This document shows positions 48,463 to 57,802 of a stretch of DNA of 58,807 nt, in pieces. Both the position numbers and the translations under genes were made by a program. This stretch comes from Deltaproteobacteria bacterium (GTDB lineage Bacteria > Desulfobacterota > Syntrophorhabdia > Syntrophorhabdales > JANXAF01), in contig JAOADT010000013.1 of NCBI GenBank assembly GCA_026417175.1, forward strand, positions 1 to 58,807. The letters run 5' to 3'. The number at the start of each line of letters is the position of its first letter. The first letter of the stretch is position 1. A model generated the notes under the pieces. That model was not told the DNA's origin. It saw only the letters and a list, made by a program, of their open reading frames with translations, and made no database searches.

Positions 48463-49694
48463 TGCTCGAAGTTCTTCTGTTTCATTTAGAGATAGCGTTA
48501 AGGAACATTCTAGTCCATAAAAAGAGAATGGTTCTCGCTCTTCTCGGCATTCTCTTTGCTGTGATGAGTCTTGTTGCTTTTGGAAACATAAGTAGCGGTC
48601 TTAAAGCAAAGATAGAATTGGAAATCTCCCGCTTTGGTGAAAACCTCATAATACTGAGAGCCGGAATCTTCCATGTAGCAGGAAGGACCCAAGCTCAGTT
48701 TAGCGAGGCAAGGACGCTTAAAATAGAGGATGTTAAAAGATTGAAAGACTCTGTGACGGAGATAGAAGAGGTCGTTCCTTTCTTTGATGTTTCATACCCT
48801 TTAAGATTTAAAGAAAAAAAAGTGACTGCTACTATTGTAGGCGCCGAAAGTAGTGTGTTCAAGCTAAGAAACGTGGACGTTTCCTATGGAAGATTCTTTA
48901 CACGAGAAGAGGAGGCAAATTTGGATAGAAAGGCTGTCATAGGTTTCAAAATCTACGAAAATCTTTTTTCTCCTGAGGACCCAATTGGTAAATTTGTGCT
49001 CATTTACAGAGTACCAACGGAGATAATTGGAGTCATGGGCGAGAAGGGATCTGACTTTTTTGGACAGGATCAGGATATTTTAGTTTACATGCCCCTTGCC
49101 ACTTTTATGAGGAGATACAGTAACGTGGACTATATAAAAGGTGCGTATATAAAAGTGCGAGACGGGGTTTCACTTTCGCACATGAAGCACAAAATAAGAA
49201 GTTTCATAAGGTCTGCACGAAAAATGAGAGACGAAGAAAAGGATGATTTTTCAGTCTTTACGGTTGAAGATGTCCTAAAAACAAGAGAAGAAGGAATAAG
49301 ACTTGTCTCGATTTTAACTATCATAGCCTCAATCATTTCTTTTCTAATTGGGGGTCTCGGGATATTTGCCATCATGCTTCTGTCAGTTACAGAAAGGAAG
49401 ACTGAAATCGGTATAAGAAGGGCCGTGGGCTCCACAAAGAGAGACATAATTTTTCAGTTCTTAGCAGAGTCCACGGTTGTTTCGGTTTTAGGGGGCATTT
49501 TGGGAATAGGAGCGGGTCTTATGGTAACCACAATTGTAGATATTATTGGGGGGTTCCCTTTCATTCTAGCATTTAAGACTCTCATCTTTTCAATATCTGT
49601 ATGTGTCGTGATTGGGATTTTGGCCGGGATCTACCCAGCTCTTAAAGGTACAAAATATGAACCCGTTGACGTTCTTTCAAATCAATTATTTTAG
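48462..49694 (+). CDS. FtsX-like ABC permease 2 (MacB type)
   Basis: A 410-aa paralogue of the preceding permease with the same layout: N-terminal helix, periplasmic domain (VGAESSVFKLRNVDVSYGRFF; SPEDPIGKFVLI) and C-terminal three-helix FtsX domain (IMLLSVTERKTEIGIRRAVGSTKRDI). It overlaps permease 1 by 1 nt. Together with the ATPase, adaptor and TolC-type channel it would form a tripartite exporter for a peptide, lipid or macrolide-like compound; the substrate is unknown. The 3' end overlaps the convergent YfgM-like gene by 9 nt. Confidence 0.9.
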   Translation: MLEVLLFHLEIALRNILVHKKRMVLALLGILFAVMSLVAFGNISSGLKAKIELEISRFGENLIILRAGIFHVAGRTQAQFSEARTLKIEDVKRLKDSVTEIEEVVPFFDVSYPLRFKEKKVTATIVGAESSVFKLRNVDVSYGRFFTREEEANLDRKAVIGFKIYENLFSPEDPIGKFVLIYRVPTEIIGVMGEKGSDFFGQDQDILVYMPLATFMRRYSNVDYIKGAYIKVRDGVSLSHMKHKIRSFIRSARKMRDEEKDDFSVFTVEDVLKTREEGIRLVSILTIIASIISFLIGGLGIFAIMLLSVTERKTEIGIRRAVGSTKRDIIFQFLAESTVVSVLGGILGIGAGLMVTTIVDIIGGFPFILAFKTLIFSISVCVVIGILAGIYPALKGTKYEPVDVLSNQLF

Positions 49695-50135
49695 AGCTCT
49701 TTCTGCCAGCTCTCTTATTATAGATGAATTAGCCGATTCTCTAATCTTTTGAAATCGATCTTTTGCCTCTTTTGTTTCCCCCTTTTTTTCTTTTATTCTT
49801 GCAAGGTATAGTTCTGCTACTTCAGAAACTCCCTTTTTTTTCTCCTTTGCAATACTTCCAAATATTTCTTCAGCTTTGAAAAGCGCTTTTTCATCACCTG
49901 TTATAAGATGCTGTCTGAATAAGTTCGAGGCTTCTTGGAGTCTATACTGCAGCTCGTCGTTTTTCTTCTGAAGATGAAACACGTATAGGAGGATCATCGT
50001 GACACATAAGCCAAATATGATCCCACCAAATATGCAGACTTTAAGGTGCGTTTTTATCCACTGGTGTGCGTGCAAAAGTGCTCGGATAAAAAAGTCAGGC
50101 TTTTTGACCTCTTTTTTTATCTGTTTCTTTACCAT
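49686..50135 (-). CDS. Single-pass membrane protein with TPR-like periplasmic domain (YfgM-like)
   Basis: A 149-aa protein. A basic cytoplasmic N-terminus (MVKKQIKKEVKK) and one transmembrane helix (about 32-55) are followed by helical repeats (DEKALFKAEEIFGSIA; VAELYLARIKEKKGETKEA) that resemble TPR motifs. This layout is that of YfgM/TPR_21 proteins, periplasmic chaperone partners of SecYEG and BamB, but the match is loose. I choose ATG 50135. A TTG 36 nt upstream would turn the -35 promoter box into codons. Confidence 0.62.
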   Translation of the reverse strand: MVKKQIKKEVKKPDFFIRALLHAHQWIKTHLKVCIFGGIIFGLCVTMILLYVFHLQKKNDELQYRLQEASNLFRQHLITGDEKALFKAEEIFGSIAKEKKKGVSEVAELYLARIKEKKGETKEAKDRFQKIRESANSSIIRELAERALK

Positions 50136-50192
50136 TTTTTGTATTTGAACATACTTTGGAAATCCTGTCAATTATAGGATAAAATTACAATT
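50136..50192. promoter_or_regulatory. Interlocked divergent leaderless promoters (YfgM-like / TauE-SafE)
   Basis: The whole 57-bp gap is promoter. Minus strand: TTGACA (50166-50171), 17 bp, TCAAAT (50143-50148), then 7 nt to ATG 50135. Plus strand: TTGGAA (50156-50161), 18 bp, TAAAAT (50180-50185), then 7 nt to ATG 50193. Each -35 box lies within the other promoter, so polymerase binding should be mutually exclusive. Neither gene has a ribosome binding site. Confidence 0.6.
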
Positions 50193-50948
50193 ATGAGACC
50201 TCAATTCACTGGGAGCGAAACGATCATCGGTTTTTTTGGAGGTGTTTTTGGTGGGTTTGTCGGCCTTGGAGGGGGAATAGTAATGATTCCTCTTATGGTC
50301 CACCTTATGGGTCTACCTCAGCATATGGCCCACGGGAATAGTTTATCTGCCATAGTTTTTACCGGAATGTCAGGTGCCATAACATATTTCTTAATGGGTT
50401 CGGTGGATGTGACTGCCGCCTTATTTCTGGCGGTCTCTGCGGTGGTCACTGCAAGATACGGAGCTCTTTTGGCACGTAAGTTAACCTCAGATAACCTTAG
50501 AAAGTACTTCGGTGTCTTCAATATCTTCGTGTCTCTGATGCTTCTCCTTAAAGATCATTTTACACATACGAACATATATGTGCATAACTTCGCTCTAAAG
50601 TCGGTCTTTTTGCTCTTATTGGGTTCCCTTACAGGTTTGACATCAGGCCTCTTTGGTGTAGGAGGAGGGACTATAATGGTCCCGGGCTTAGTTATGATTC
50701 TCGGGGCATCCCAACATTTAGCCCAGGGTACTTCTCTGTTGGCAATGGTCCCCGCTTGTTTCTCAGGGGCCTTTTCCTACTATAGATTTGGTCATGTGGA
50801 TTTGAGAATCGCTCTAGGGCTTTCCTTCGGTGCCTTACTTGGTGGATCTTTGGGTGGTGTGATTGCAAATCATCTGCCCGAATTTCACCTTCGAGTCCTC
50901 TTTTCTTTGGTCCTTACGGTTTTGGGAATTAAATATATCAAACGCTAA
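50193..50948 (+). CDS. TauE/SafE-family sulfite/organosulfonate exporter-like permease
   Basis: A 251-aa membrane protein with about eight helices and an internal duplication. GGVFGGFVGLGGGIVMIPLMVHLMGLPQHMAHGNSL in the first half matches GLTSGLFGVGGGTIMVPGLVMILGASQHLAQGTSL in the second, the TauE/SafE repeat. Members export sulfite, sulfonates or other anions; here the substrate is unknown. The stop codon abuts that of the convergent GHKL gene with no spacing. The start follows a -10 box by 7 nt. Confidence 0.9.
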   Translation: MRPQFTGSETIIGFFGGVFGGFVGLGGGIVMIPLMVHLMGLPQHMAHGNSLSAIVFTGMSGAITYFLMGSVDVTAALFLAVSAVVTARYGALLARKLTSDNLRKYFGVFNIFVSLMLLLKDHFTHTNIYVHNFALKSVFLLLLGSLTGLTSGLFGVGGGTIMVPGLVMILGASQHLAQGTSLLAMVPACFSGAFSYYRFGHVDLRIALGLSFGALLGGSLGGVIANHLPEFHLRVLFSLVLTVLGIKYIKR

Positions 50949-51401
50949 TTATATAAACGGTTTGGGAATGACAAAGATCATTATGTTTCTGAATGCATCT
51001 CTCCTGTACTCTACATTCTTTATAAGTCTTTTTATGAGTCGTACTGATTCGTTCTTTCTTTCATTTTTTTCTTGCGGGTCAGGCGTCAGATCGGCAAGAA
51101 GCATGTTGAAAGGTTTTCCATAATCTGTAATAGTAACTATTAGCGCTCCAGCGTCTGTTACAGAACATTCAACAGTTATCTCACCTCCCTTTCCATTGTA
51201 AGCGAACTCACATATATTTTTGAGTGCTTCTTGGCTAGCAAGTCTAATCTCTTCAATCCTTTTGTCTTCGAACCCGGCTTCCCATGCGTGGGCTGCTACA
51301 AAATCAGCAAGTTTGTATAATGAGTTCTGATCAGCCTTTAAGGTTATCTCTCTGTCTAGTTTATTGTCTTTCCAAAAAGGATTTTCGTTCCCATGTGCCA
51401 T
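50949..51401 (-). CDS. GHKL ATP-binding protein (RsbW/anti-sigma-like)
   Basis: A 150-aa single-domain HATPase_c protein. The N box is ASQEALKNICEFAYNG, and the G1 region is VTITDYGKPFN, the D-x-G-x-P-F form typical of anti-sigma kinase-like ATPases (RsbW, SpoIIAB, PP2C-associated types). It is likely to phosphorylate or bind an anti-anti-sigma STAS partner, none of which is in the window. I choose ATG 51401 (MAHGNENPF); a TTG at 51437 coincides with the -35 box of the predicted promoter. It diverges from selB. Confidence 0.82.
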   Translation of the reverse strand: MAHGNENPFWKDNKLDREITLKADQNSLYKLADFVAAHAWEAGFEDKRIEEIRLASQEALKNICEFAYNGKGGEITVECSVTDAGALIVTITDYGKPFNMLLADLTPDPQEKNERKNESVRLIKRLIKNVEYRRDAFRNIMIFVIPKPFI

Positions 51402-51469
51402 GGAATCAATGTAACATGTTCTCAAGTTTATTTGCAAATGGAGCTCAAAGTTTGTAAATTTATCTACCT
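51402..51469. promoter_or_regulatory. Divergent leaderless promoters sharing a palindromic -35 (GHKL / selB)
   Basis: TTGCAA at 51432-51437 reads the same on both strands. Minus strand: 17 bp to TTACAT (51409-51414), then 7 nt to ATG 51401. Plus strand: 17 bp to TAAATT (51455-51460), then 9 nt to GTG 51470. No ribosome binding sites are seen. The individual boxes are moderate matches; the symmetry and exact spacings carry the argument. Confidence 0.45.
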
Positions 51470-53374
51470 GTGAAAAGAATAGTTATTGGTACAGCAGGTC
51501 ACATAGACCACGGAAAAACAGCTCTAATAAAAGCACTAACTGGAATTGACTGCGATAGATTAAAAGTGGAGAAGGAAAGGGGTATTACCACTGAGCTCGG
51601 ATTTGCTTACTACAAGGGCTCAGATGATATTCTTTTGGGTATAGTCGATGTTCCTGGACACGAAAAATTCGTAAGACATATGGTATCTGGTGCCTGGGGC
51701 ATCGATATGGTTCTTTTAGTTGTAGCAGCAGATGAAGGTGTTATGCCACAGACAAGAGAGCATGTGGACATATGCGAACTTTTGGGACTGAAAAAGGCAG
51801 TGGTAGCCATAACAAAGATAGATATCGTTGACAGAGATATGTTGGAACTTGTTATCGAGGATGTAAAAGAATTCCTAAAAGGAAGAGCTTTTGAGGAAGC
51901 CCCAATTGTTCCTGTGTCTTCTTTGACAGGTGAAAACCTGGGTCTTCTTAAAGAAAAGATAATGACGGTAGCAAAATCTGCTAGAGAGAGATCAAGAGAT
52001 GGCATATTTCGGCTTCCGGTAGACAGAGTCTTTTCTGTTAAGGGTTATGGCACAGTTGTAACCGGAACATGTATTTCAGGAAAGATAAAAATTGGAGAAC
52101 AGGTCGAGATTTACCCTCTTCAAAAATATGCAAAGGTTCGCTCTATCCAGGCCTATTATGAGGAAAGAGAAGAGGCAGGTGCTGGCGAAAGGATAGCTCT
52201 TAACCTTCAAGGAATAGACAGAGAAAATCTAGAAAGAGGGATTACGATTGGAAATCCGGGTCGACTTTTACCTACTCAACGTATTGATGTGGCTTTCAAG
52301 CTCATTGATCTTCCCATAAAACCTATAAAGAACGACACCGTCCTCAGATTCCACATTGCAACAACCCAAAGAGAGGCTAGACTCATAGTATTAGAAAAGG
52401 ATGAAATAAATCCCGGGGAGGAGCTTTTTTGTCAATTTGTCTTTTCGGAACCTGTGGTAGCCATGCCAGGGGATAGTTTTATTGTAAGGGGCTCCTATTT
52501 ACCTTCCCAGACTATAGGGGGAGGGGTCGTATTGAACATAACTCCAAAGAAACATAAGAGAAAACAGCCAGAGCTAAGAAAGATCTATGAAAATCTAAGA
52601 AACGGTTCTTACGATGAAAAGATAGAATTTTTCATCAAAGAAAGAGGCTATGAGGGTATATCCGTTGGAGAACTGGAGACTATATCCGGCATAAAAACAG
52701 GAGAGTTTAATGAGTCGGTCTCGAGATTGGTGGGTGAAAATCGAGTTATAAAAGTAAGTAATCAACTGATGCACTCTGAATATCTTTTGAATACTCGTGC
52801 AATGGTGGTAAGTCTACTTAAAGAATTCCATGAAAGAAACCCGTTAAAAATTGGGATGCCTAAAGAAGAACTAAGACAGAGGCTACCCCGTATAAAGGAG
52901 CAGTTTTTTTCATTCATTCTCGATTCTCTGACTTCAGAAGGCCTCGTAGAGACAGAAAAAGACAGGGTACGGCTAGCCTCTGCAAAACCTAAAGATCTAG
53001 ATGTGGAGTCTTTAGAAGAAAGAATAATGCGGAAGCTTTTTGAATTCGATCTAAACGCGCCCTCCTTCGCAGAATTGCGAGAAGGGTTTGACTACCCGGA
53101 CAACATGTTAAAAGATTTTATGGAAAAACTTTCATATGAGGGAAAGGTGGTAAAGCTTAAGGGCGATATGTATGTCCATCCTAGTAGCTTGAGAAAGTTT
53201 AAAGAGGGAGTGGTAAGTTTTCTAAAGCAGAAAGGAGAAGCTTCCCCTTCCGAGATAAAGTCCGTCTTCAATATATCAAGAAAGTATCTTATCCCGCTCC
53301 TTGAGTATCTCGACGAAATTAAAGTTACCATAAGAAAAGGGGACAAGAGAGTATTAAGAGATATAAATCCGTGA
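51470..53374 (+). CDS. selB: Selenocysteine-specific translation elongation factor SelB
   Basis: A 634-aa translational GTPase that delivers Sec-tRNA to UGA codons. The G domain has [10 protein letters not shown] (P-loop), DVPGHEKF and TKID. EF-Tu-like domains 2 and 3 follow ([17 protein letters not shown]). The C-terminal third holds the winged-helix domains that bind the SECIS hairpin ([21 protein letters not shown] at the end). The start is GTG with no ribosome binding site. Its presence implies a selenocysteine system; selA, selC and selD are not in this window, nor is any recognisable selenoprotein gene. Confidence 0.94.
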   Translation: MKRIVIGTAGHIDHGKTALIKALTGIDCDRLKVEKERGITTELGFAYYKGSDDILLGIVDVPGHEKFVRHMVSGAWGIDMVLLVVAADEGVMPQTREHVDICELLGLKKAVVAITKIDIVDRDMLELVIEDVKEFLKGRAFEEAPIVPVSSLTGENLGLLKEKIMTVAKSARERSRDGIFRLPVDRVFSVKGYGTVVTGTCISGKIKIGEQVEIYPLQKYAKVRSIQAYYEEREEAGAGERIALNLQGIDRENLERGITIGNPGRLLPTQRIDVAFKLIDLPIKPIKNDTVLRFHIATTQREARLIVLEKDEINPGEELFCQFVFSEPVVAMPGDSFIVRGSYLPSQTIGGGVVLNITPKKHKRKQPELRKIYENLRNGSYDEKIEFFIKERGYEGISVGELETISGIKTGEFNESVSRLVGENRVIKVSNQLMHSEYLLNTRAMVVSLLKEFHERNPLKIGMPKEELRQRLPRIKEQFFSFILDSLTSEGLVETEKDRVRLASAKPKDLDVESLEERIMRKLFEFDLNAPSFAELREGFDYPDNMLKDFMEKLSYEGKVVKLKGDMYVHPSSLRKFKEGVVSFLKQKGEASPSEIKSVFNISRKYLIPLLEYLDEIKVTIRKGDKRVLRDINP

Positions 53375-53381
53375 GGAAAAA

Positions 53382-53777
53382 ATGAGGGCAGATGAAGAAA
53401 CAGAAAAGGAAGTTTTAGAAGTCATTCGTGAGTCTTGGGATGCCTATATTGAACGCGACATTGATCGTCTTCTTTCTCATTACACTGACGATCCTGATCT
53501 TGTAGCTATTGGCACATCAAAAGGGGAAAAATACTTTGGTCCAGAGCAAGTAAGAAAGGCCTTTGAGAAGGAGCTTAGGTCTTTTTGTCCGGCAAAAATG
53601 GAGCTCCTTTGGGCATCTGTGTCAAGATCTGGGGATGTGGCTTGGGTTGCGGGCGAGTTTATAGCCCAGGTTGATACCCTTTACTCTCCAATTTCCATGA
53701 CAGGCAGAATGACCTGCGTTTTAGAAAAAAGAAACGGAAAGTGGTATATAATGCACACCCATTTTTCGTTCGCATGA
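53382..53777 (+). CDS. NTF2-like (SnoaL/DUF4440-type) protein
   Basis: A 131-aa cone-fold protein. [38 protein letters not shown] at the start and [10 protein letters not shown]...[23 protein letters not shown] at the end are typical of the SnoaL-like superfamily, with a hydrophobic ligand pocket. Members are enzymes or ligand binders of diverse function, so none can be assigned. It starts 7 nt after selB and its stop overlaps the next ATG (ATGA), so it is in the selB transcript. Confidence 0.82.
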   Translation: MRADEETEKEVLEVIRESWDAYIERDIDRLLSHYTDDPDLVAIGTSKGEKYFGPEQVRKAFEKELRSFCPAKMELLWASVSRSGDVAWVAGEFIAQVDTLYSPISMTGRMTCVLEKRNGKWYIMHTHFSFA

Positions 53778-54520
53778 AAAAGGACTATTATCAAATACTC
53801 GGTGTCACTAAAGACTCTGACCAAAAAGCCATAAAAGAAGCTTTTAGGAAATTGGCTCTAAAGTATCATCCAGATAGAAATCAAAACGATCCTAAGGCTA
53901 TAGAAAAGATGAAAGAGCTAAACGAAGCCTACGCGGTTTTGTCCGATCCCGAAAAAAGGAGAAAATACGACCTCGCTGTGGAAAGTTACGGAGATAAGGC
54001 CTATGACCACTTTAGAAGGTCGTACTCTGAGGAAGAGATTTTTAAGGATTCTGATATATTCCAGTTTTTGGATGAGATATTTCGCGCTTTTAACTTAAGG
54101 GGTATGACCGAGATATTTAAAGAAGTACATATGGTCGGTCCTAAGGGGGGTGGATTTTTTTTCCTGTTTTCGGGGAAAGTTAGTCCTAAGTTACCGTTTT
54201 TATTTTTGGGATCTATCCTTAAACTCTTTTTCGGAAATGTATTTTATGGAGACGGAGTTGGCATATTAACAGTAGATGAGCAAGATGCTCAAAGAGGTGC
54301 TAGGGTCTCATACTACGATAGGAAACTCGACAAACAGTTTATTGTGAGGCTACCTCCTGGAATAAAGGATGGTCAGAAGATAAGGTTGAAAGGCGCTCTC
54401 GGCGATGGTTTTTTATTTCCTCGTAGGGACCTTTATCTCATAGTACGAATAAGAAAACCTATTATGAAAAGGATAGTTTCTTTCGCAAAGAGAATTTTTT
54501 TTCCTCAATCAGTTAAGTAA
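53774..54520 (+). CDS. J-domain protein with hydrophobic middle segment
   Basis: A 248-aa DnaJ-like co-chaperone. The J domain is intact ([17 protein letters not shown] in [21 protein letters not shown]). There is no zinc finger. The middle (about residues 135-165) is unusually hydrophobic and Gly/Phe-rich and may touch the membrane. The end has [15 protein letters not shown] as in DnaJ C-terminal domains. I choose ATG 53774, overlapping the preceding stop. It is distinct from the canonical dnaJ at 27.8 kb. It converges with pgsA, overlapping it by 8 nt. Confidence 0.82.
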   Translation: MKKDYYQILGVTKDSDQKAIKEAFRKLALKYHPDRNQNDPKAIEKMKELNEAYAVLSDPEKRRKYDLAVESYGDKAYDHFRRSYSEEEIFKDSDIFQFLDEIFRAFNLRGMTEIFKEVHMVGPKGGGFFFLFSGKVSPKLPFLFLGSILKLFFGNVFYGDGVGILTVDEQDAQRGARVSYYDRKLDKQFIVRLPPGIKDGQKIRLKGALGDGFLFPRRDLYLIVRIRKPIMKRIVSFAKRIFFPQSVK

Positions 54521-55088
54521 ACTTTGTCACTCCTGAAAGATACTTCACAGCCGAGTATATGCTTAAAATTAAAGCTAAGATTAAGGCAACAATCCCAGGC
54601 TCAAAATAATGGTTTAAAGGAAAGAGAGGTTTTTTAAACGACCTATTGAAAAGTATAAGAGAAATCCCCAGAATTTGAAACGCCGTTTTATATTTTCCGG
54701 ATTTCACTGGATAAACCGTAATTCCTTCGCCTGCGTAAAACGCCCTTATCCCAGTTATCAGGAATTCTCTCAGAGCCAAAGTGATTGTAAGCCATAAAGG
54801 GACCATTTTATAATAGCTTAGAGTCATAAGACACGACACTATCAGCATTTTGTCTGCGATAGGGTCTATATAAACACCGAATTTCGATTTTAGCGCTAGT
54901 CTTCTAGCAAAAAAACCGTCAAGCCCGTCTGTGATTCCAGCAACTACAAAAAGAAAAAAAGACAGGAGAAAAAACTTTTCTTCTCCAAAAGAAATAAACA
55001 CGCATATCAAAGGAATGGAAAGAATCCTAATTAGACTTAGTCTGTTGGGAAGAGTCCAAAGAGGGGTTTTTTCATCTTTAGCTTTCAT
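54513..55088 (-). CDS. pgsA: CDP-diacylglycerol-glycerol-3-phosphate 3-phosphatidyltransferase
   Basis: A 191-aa integral membrane enzyme that makes phosphatidylglycerol phosphate. The CDP-alcohol phosphotransferase motif is complete: [12 protein letters not shown] followed by [12 protein letters not shown], giving D-G-x2-x-x-A-R and G-x3-D-x3-D. About five hydrophobic helices are seen. [12 protein letters not shown] is the typical N-terminus. It overlaps the transglycosylase gene by 11 nt. Confidence 0.94.
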   Translation of the reverse strand: MKAKDEKTPLWTLPNRLSLIRILSIPLICVFISFGEEKFFLLSFFLFVVAGITDGLDGFFARRLALKSKFGVYIDPIADKMLIVSCLMTLSYYKMVPLWLTITLALREFLITGIRAFYAGEGITVYPVKSGKYKTAFQILGISLILFNRSFKKPLFPLNHYFEPGIVALILALILSIYSAVKYLSGVTKFT

Positions 55089-55686
55089 TTAAAGCCTTGA
55101 GCTTTCTGTAGAAAAATTTTACCCTTTTAATGTATTGGATGGTCTCCTCTATCGGGGGGACGTTCATCCTGCTTTCGATCACCCTTTTTGGTCCCGCGTT
55201 GTATGCTGCTAAAACAAGGTCTAAATCCTCGTTAAAATAGTCTTTTAGAATCCGAAGATATAAGGTTCCCCCCTTTATGTTTTCTTCCGGATCAAACGCA
55301 TCTTGTATATTTAACATCCTTGCCGTCTCAGGCATAAGTTGCATAAGACCCATAGCTCCTTTTCTCGATACAGCCTGAGGTTCAAAGTTGGATTCAGCCA
55401 TAATTACTGCCTTAACCAGAAGAGGGTCCACATTGTACTTTTTAGAATAGAATCGTATTAGAGAATCGTAGTTTTCACGGGATTTTAGCTCTTGACTCCT
55501 TGCGCGTGACGGATAAGCCTCTGGGATTAGAACTTTAAACTCCCTGTTTCTTGGTTTGATGTTTGTAAAGTGCACAACACCGTCTTCGTCCACAAATGTG
55601 TATATAGCTGCCAATGAGTTATTGCAACTCAGAAAAAAAAGCAAGACTAAGAAAAATGTTAAAATACTATTTTCCCGAAAGCTCAT
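55078..55686 (-). CDS. Lytic transglycosylase with DUF4124 and SLT domains
   Basis: A 202-aa exported murein hydrolase. A signal peptide (hydrophobic 8-20, then SCNNSLA) could be a lipoprotein signal with Cys21, though the box is imperfect. A DUF4124-like strand pair (IYTFVDEDGVVHFTNIKP) is followed by the SLT goose-lysozyme-like domain, with catalytic Glu98 in AVIMAESNF, then GAMGLMQLMPETA and AAYNAGPKRV. It cleaves peptidoglycan to anhydro products. It overlaps ligA by 20 nt. Confidence 0.9.
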   Translation of the reverse strand: MSFRENSILTFFLVLLFFLSCNNSLAAIYTFVDEDGVVHFTNIKPRNREFKVLIPEAYPSRARSQELKSRENYDSLIRFYSKKYNVDPLLVKAVIMAESNFEPQAVSRKGAMGLMQLMPETARMLNIQDAFDPEENIKGGTLYLRILKDYFNEDLDLVLAAYNAGPKRVIESRMNVPPIEETIQYIKRVKFFYRKLKALNES

Positions 55687-57700
55687 CTATGAGTCTTTTC
55701 AACTCTTCATAACTTATGGTTTTTACTCCTAGAGATCGCGCCTTTTCAAGCTTAGAACCCGGTTCTTCTCCCACTACTAGATAATCCGTCTTTTTTGAAA
55801 CCGAAGAAGATGCGTGTCCGCCAAGTGTCTCTATCAATTCCTCAACTTTTGATCTTTCCTCAGGTAATCTCCCTGTTATAACGAACGTTAAACCTTTAAG
55901 TGGGGTCTTTTTTTCCTTTTTGTCACCTTCAAAGTCAGGATTCTCGATTATTAAACCCATTCTTTTCATTTCTTCTATAGCCAGTATATTTTCTTTTCTT
56001 CCAAAAAAGTCTGAGACCGAATCTGCAATCTTTTCTCCTATCTGTTTTATCTGAAGAATCTTTTCCCTGTCTACGCCGTAAAGGTCCTCTACCTTCTCAA
56101 AATGCTTTGCCAAAAGTTTGGCCACATATTCCCCGACGTGGAGAATACCAAGCCCAAAAAGAAGTCTAGAAAGTGTTGTTTTTTTACTCCTCTCTATAGC
56201 TTCAATTATATTTGATGCCGATTTATCTTTAAATCTTGGTAGCTTAAGAATGTCTTCTTTTTTCAGTTTAAATAAATCCGTTAGAGTCTTTAACAACCCC
56301 TTTTCATAAAAAAGCTCCACGTTTTTCTCACCAAGTCCCTCTATGTTTAAAGCGTTTCTCGAAGCAAAATGTATGATTCTTTCAATAACTTGAGCGGGAC
56401 AGTTTATATTCACACACCTTACCGCTACTTCACCTTCCTCTCTTATTACATTGCTCCCGCATTCAGGACACACTTTTGGGACGGAAAATTTTTTTTCGTT
56501 TCCCGTTCTTTTTTCTTTTATAACACTCACCACATGAGGGATTACGTCCCCTGCTCTCTCAACAATCACGTAATCTCCTATCCTTATGTCTTTTCTCTCC
56601 ATCTCGTCAAAATTGTGTAAAGTCGACCTTGAAACCGTTACGCCCCCTATCTTTACAGGCTCAAATATGGCGTAAGGAGTGAGAACACCAGTTCTTCCCA
56701 CAGAGGCCCTTATATCTACTATTTTTGTCGTTCCCTGATGGGCAGGGAATTTATACGCGATTGCCCATCTCGGTTCTCTGGTCTTTATTCCCAGGATCTT
56801 CTGGAGTTCAAAATCATTTACCTTTATGACAGCTCCGTCAGCCTCAAAAGAGAATTCCTTTCTTTTTGTTTCCAACTCCCTTACTGCTTCCACAACCTCC
56901 TTTGCACCCCTTACTACAGCGAAGGTGTAAGGTGTCGGAAATTTAGCAGCTTTGAGCCAGTCAACAAACTCTGAGTGTTTACTGAATTGTATTCCCTTGA
57001 AGAACCCTAGCCCATAGGCAACAAAGTGGAGCTTTCTTTTTGCAGTTATGGAGGAGTCGAGCTGCCTTACGGATCCGGCAGCCGCATTTCTGGGATTAGC
57101 AAAAAGTGGCTCCCCGCTAATTTCCCTTTCTTTATTTAACCGCTCAAATTCCTCTATCTCCATGTAAACCTCGCCCCTAATGTCTATGTCCTCGGGAATA
57201 TTCTTTAAGTCAATCTTCAAGGGAACGCTTTTTATAGTTTTTACATTTAGAGTCACGTCTTCACCTTCATATCCATCTCCTCTCGTTGAGGCTACTTTTA
57301 AAAGCCCTTTTTCGTACGTGATTTCTATCGCTAGACCGTCGTATTTTGGCTCAACTGTATACTCTATCGGTTCTTCAGTTCTTAAAAACCGCTTTATCCT
57401 TTCGTCAAACTCCTCAAGGTCCTCATAATCAAATGCGTTATCCAGTGATAACATCGGTTCCCTATGTCTTACCTTTTCAAACTTGTCTAACGGTGGAGCG
57501 CCTATCCTTTGGGTTGGTGAATCTGGAAGAATATATTCGTATCTCTCTTCTAACTCCTTCAGTTTTCTAAAAAGCTTGTCGTATTCCTCGTCGGAGATAA
57601 CTGGAGAATCAAGCACATAGTATCTGTAATTGTGGTAGTTTATCTCTTCTACCAGCTTTCTTATCTCTTCTTTTATCTCTTCTGGAACATTCTTCCCCAT
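55667..57700 (-). CDS. ligA: NAD-dependent DNA ligase LigA
   Basis: A 677-aa DNA ligase. The adenylation motif is EPKYDGLAIEITY with the nucleophilic Lys. The zinc finger has CPECGSN and CVNINCPAQ. Helix-hairpin-helix repeats and the C-terminal BRCT domain (LKGLTFVITGRLPEERSKVEELIETLGG) complete the family architecture. The start follows an extended -10 promoter by 7 nt and lacks a ribosome binding site. It heads ligA-transglycosylase-pgsA, an unrelated but coupled group. Confidence 0.96.
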   Translation of the reverse strand: MGKNVPEEIKEEIRKLVEEINYHNYRYYVLDSPVISDEEYDKLFRKLKELEERYEYILPDSPTQRIGAPPLDKFEKVRHREPMLSLDNAFDYEDLEEFDERIKRFLRTEEPIEYTVEPKYDGLAIEITYEKGLLKVASTRGDGYEGEDVTLNVKTIKSVPLKIDLKNIPEDIDIRGEVYMEIEEFERLNKEREISGEPLFANPRNAAAGSVRQLDSSITAKRKLHFVAYGLGFFKGIQFSKHSEFVDWLKAAKFPTPYTFAVVRGAKEVVEAVRELETKRKEFSFEADGAVIKVNDFELQKILGIKTREPRWAIAYKFPAHQGTTKIVDIRASVGRTGVLTPYAIFEPVKIGGVTVSRSTLHNFDEMERKDIRIGDYVIVERAGDVIPHVVSVIKEKRTGNEKKFSVPKVCPECGSNVIREEGEVAVRCVNINCPAQVIERIIHFASRNALNIEGLGEKNVELFYEKGLLKTLTDLFKLKKEDILKLPRFKDKSASNIIEAIERSKKTTLSRLLFGLGILHVGEYVAKLLAKHFEKVEDLYGVDREKILQIKQIGEKIADSVSDFFGRKENILAIEEMKRMGLIIENPDFEGDKKEKKTPLKGLTFVITGRLPEERSKVEELIETLGGHASSSVSKKTDYLVVGEEPGSKLEKARSLGVKTISYEELKRLIDELSGK

Positions 57701-57716
57701 GTGTTTTATTATACCA
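57701..57716 (-). promoter_or_regulatory. Extended -10 promoter of ligA, predicted leaderless
   Basis: On the minus strand TGGTATAAT (-10 hexamer 57708-57713) is a perfect TGnTATAAT extended -10 element. The ATG at 57700 follows after 7 nt. No good -35 box is seen, as is usual for extended -10 promoters. Confidence 0.65.
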
Positions 57717-57802
57717 AATTCTTAATGAACTAAAGACCTCTGTCTTTTTTTCGGAAATTCCTTCTACATTATTAAGTAGAAAAATGGTAAAAGAACTAGC
57801 AT

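Noticed and set aside
51470-53374. Selenoprotein genes near selB (in-frame TGA readthrough)
   Set aside because: No gene in the window is cut short by a TGA in a place matching a known selenoprotein family, and no SECIS-like hairpin directly downstream of a TGA was recognised.
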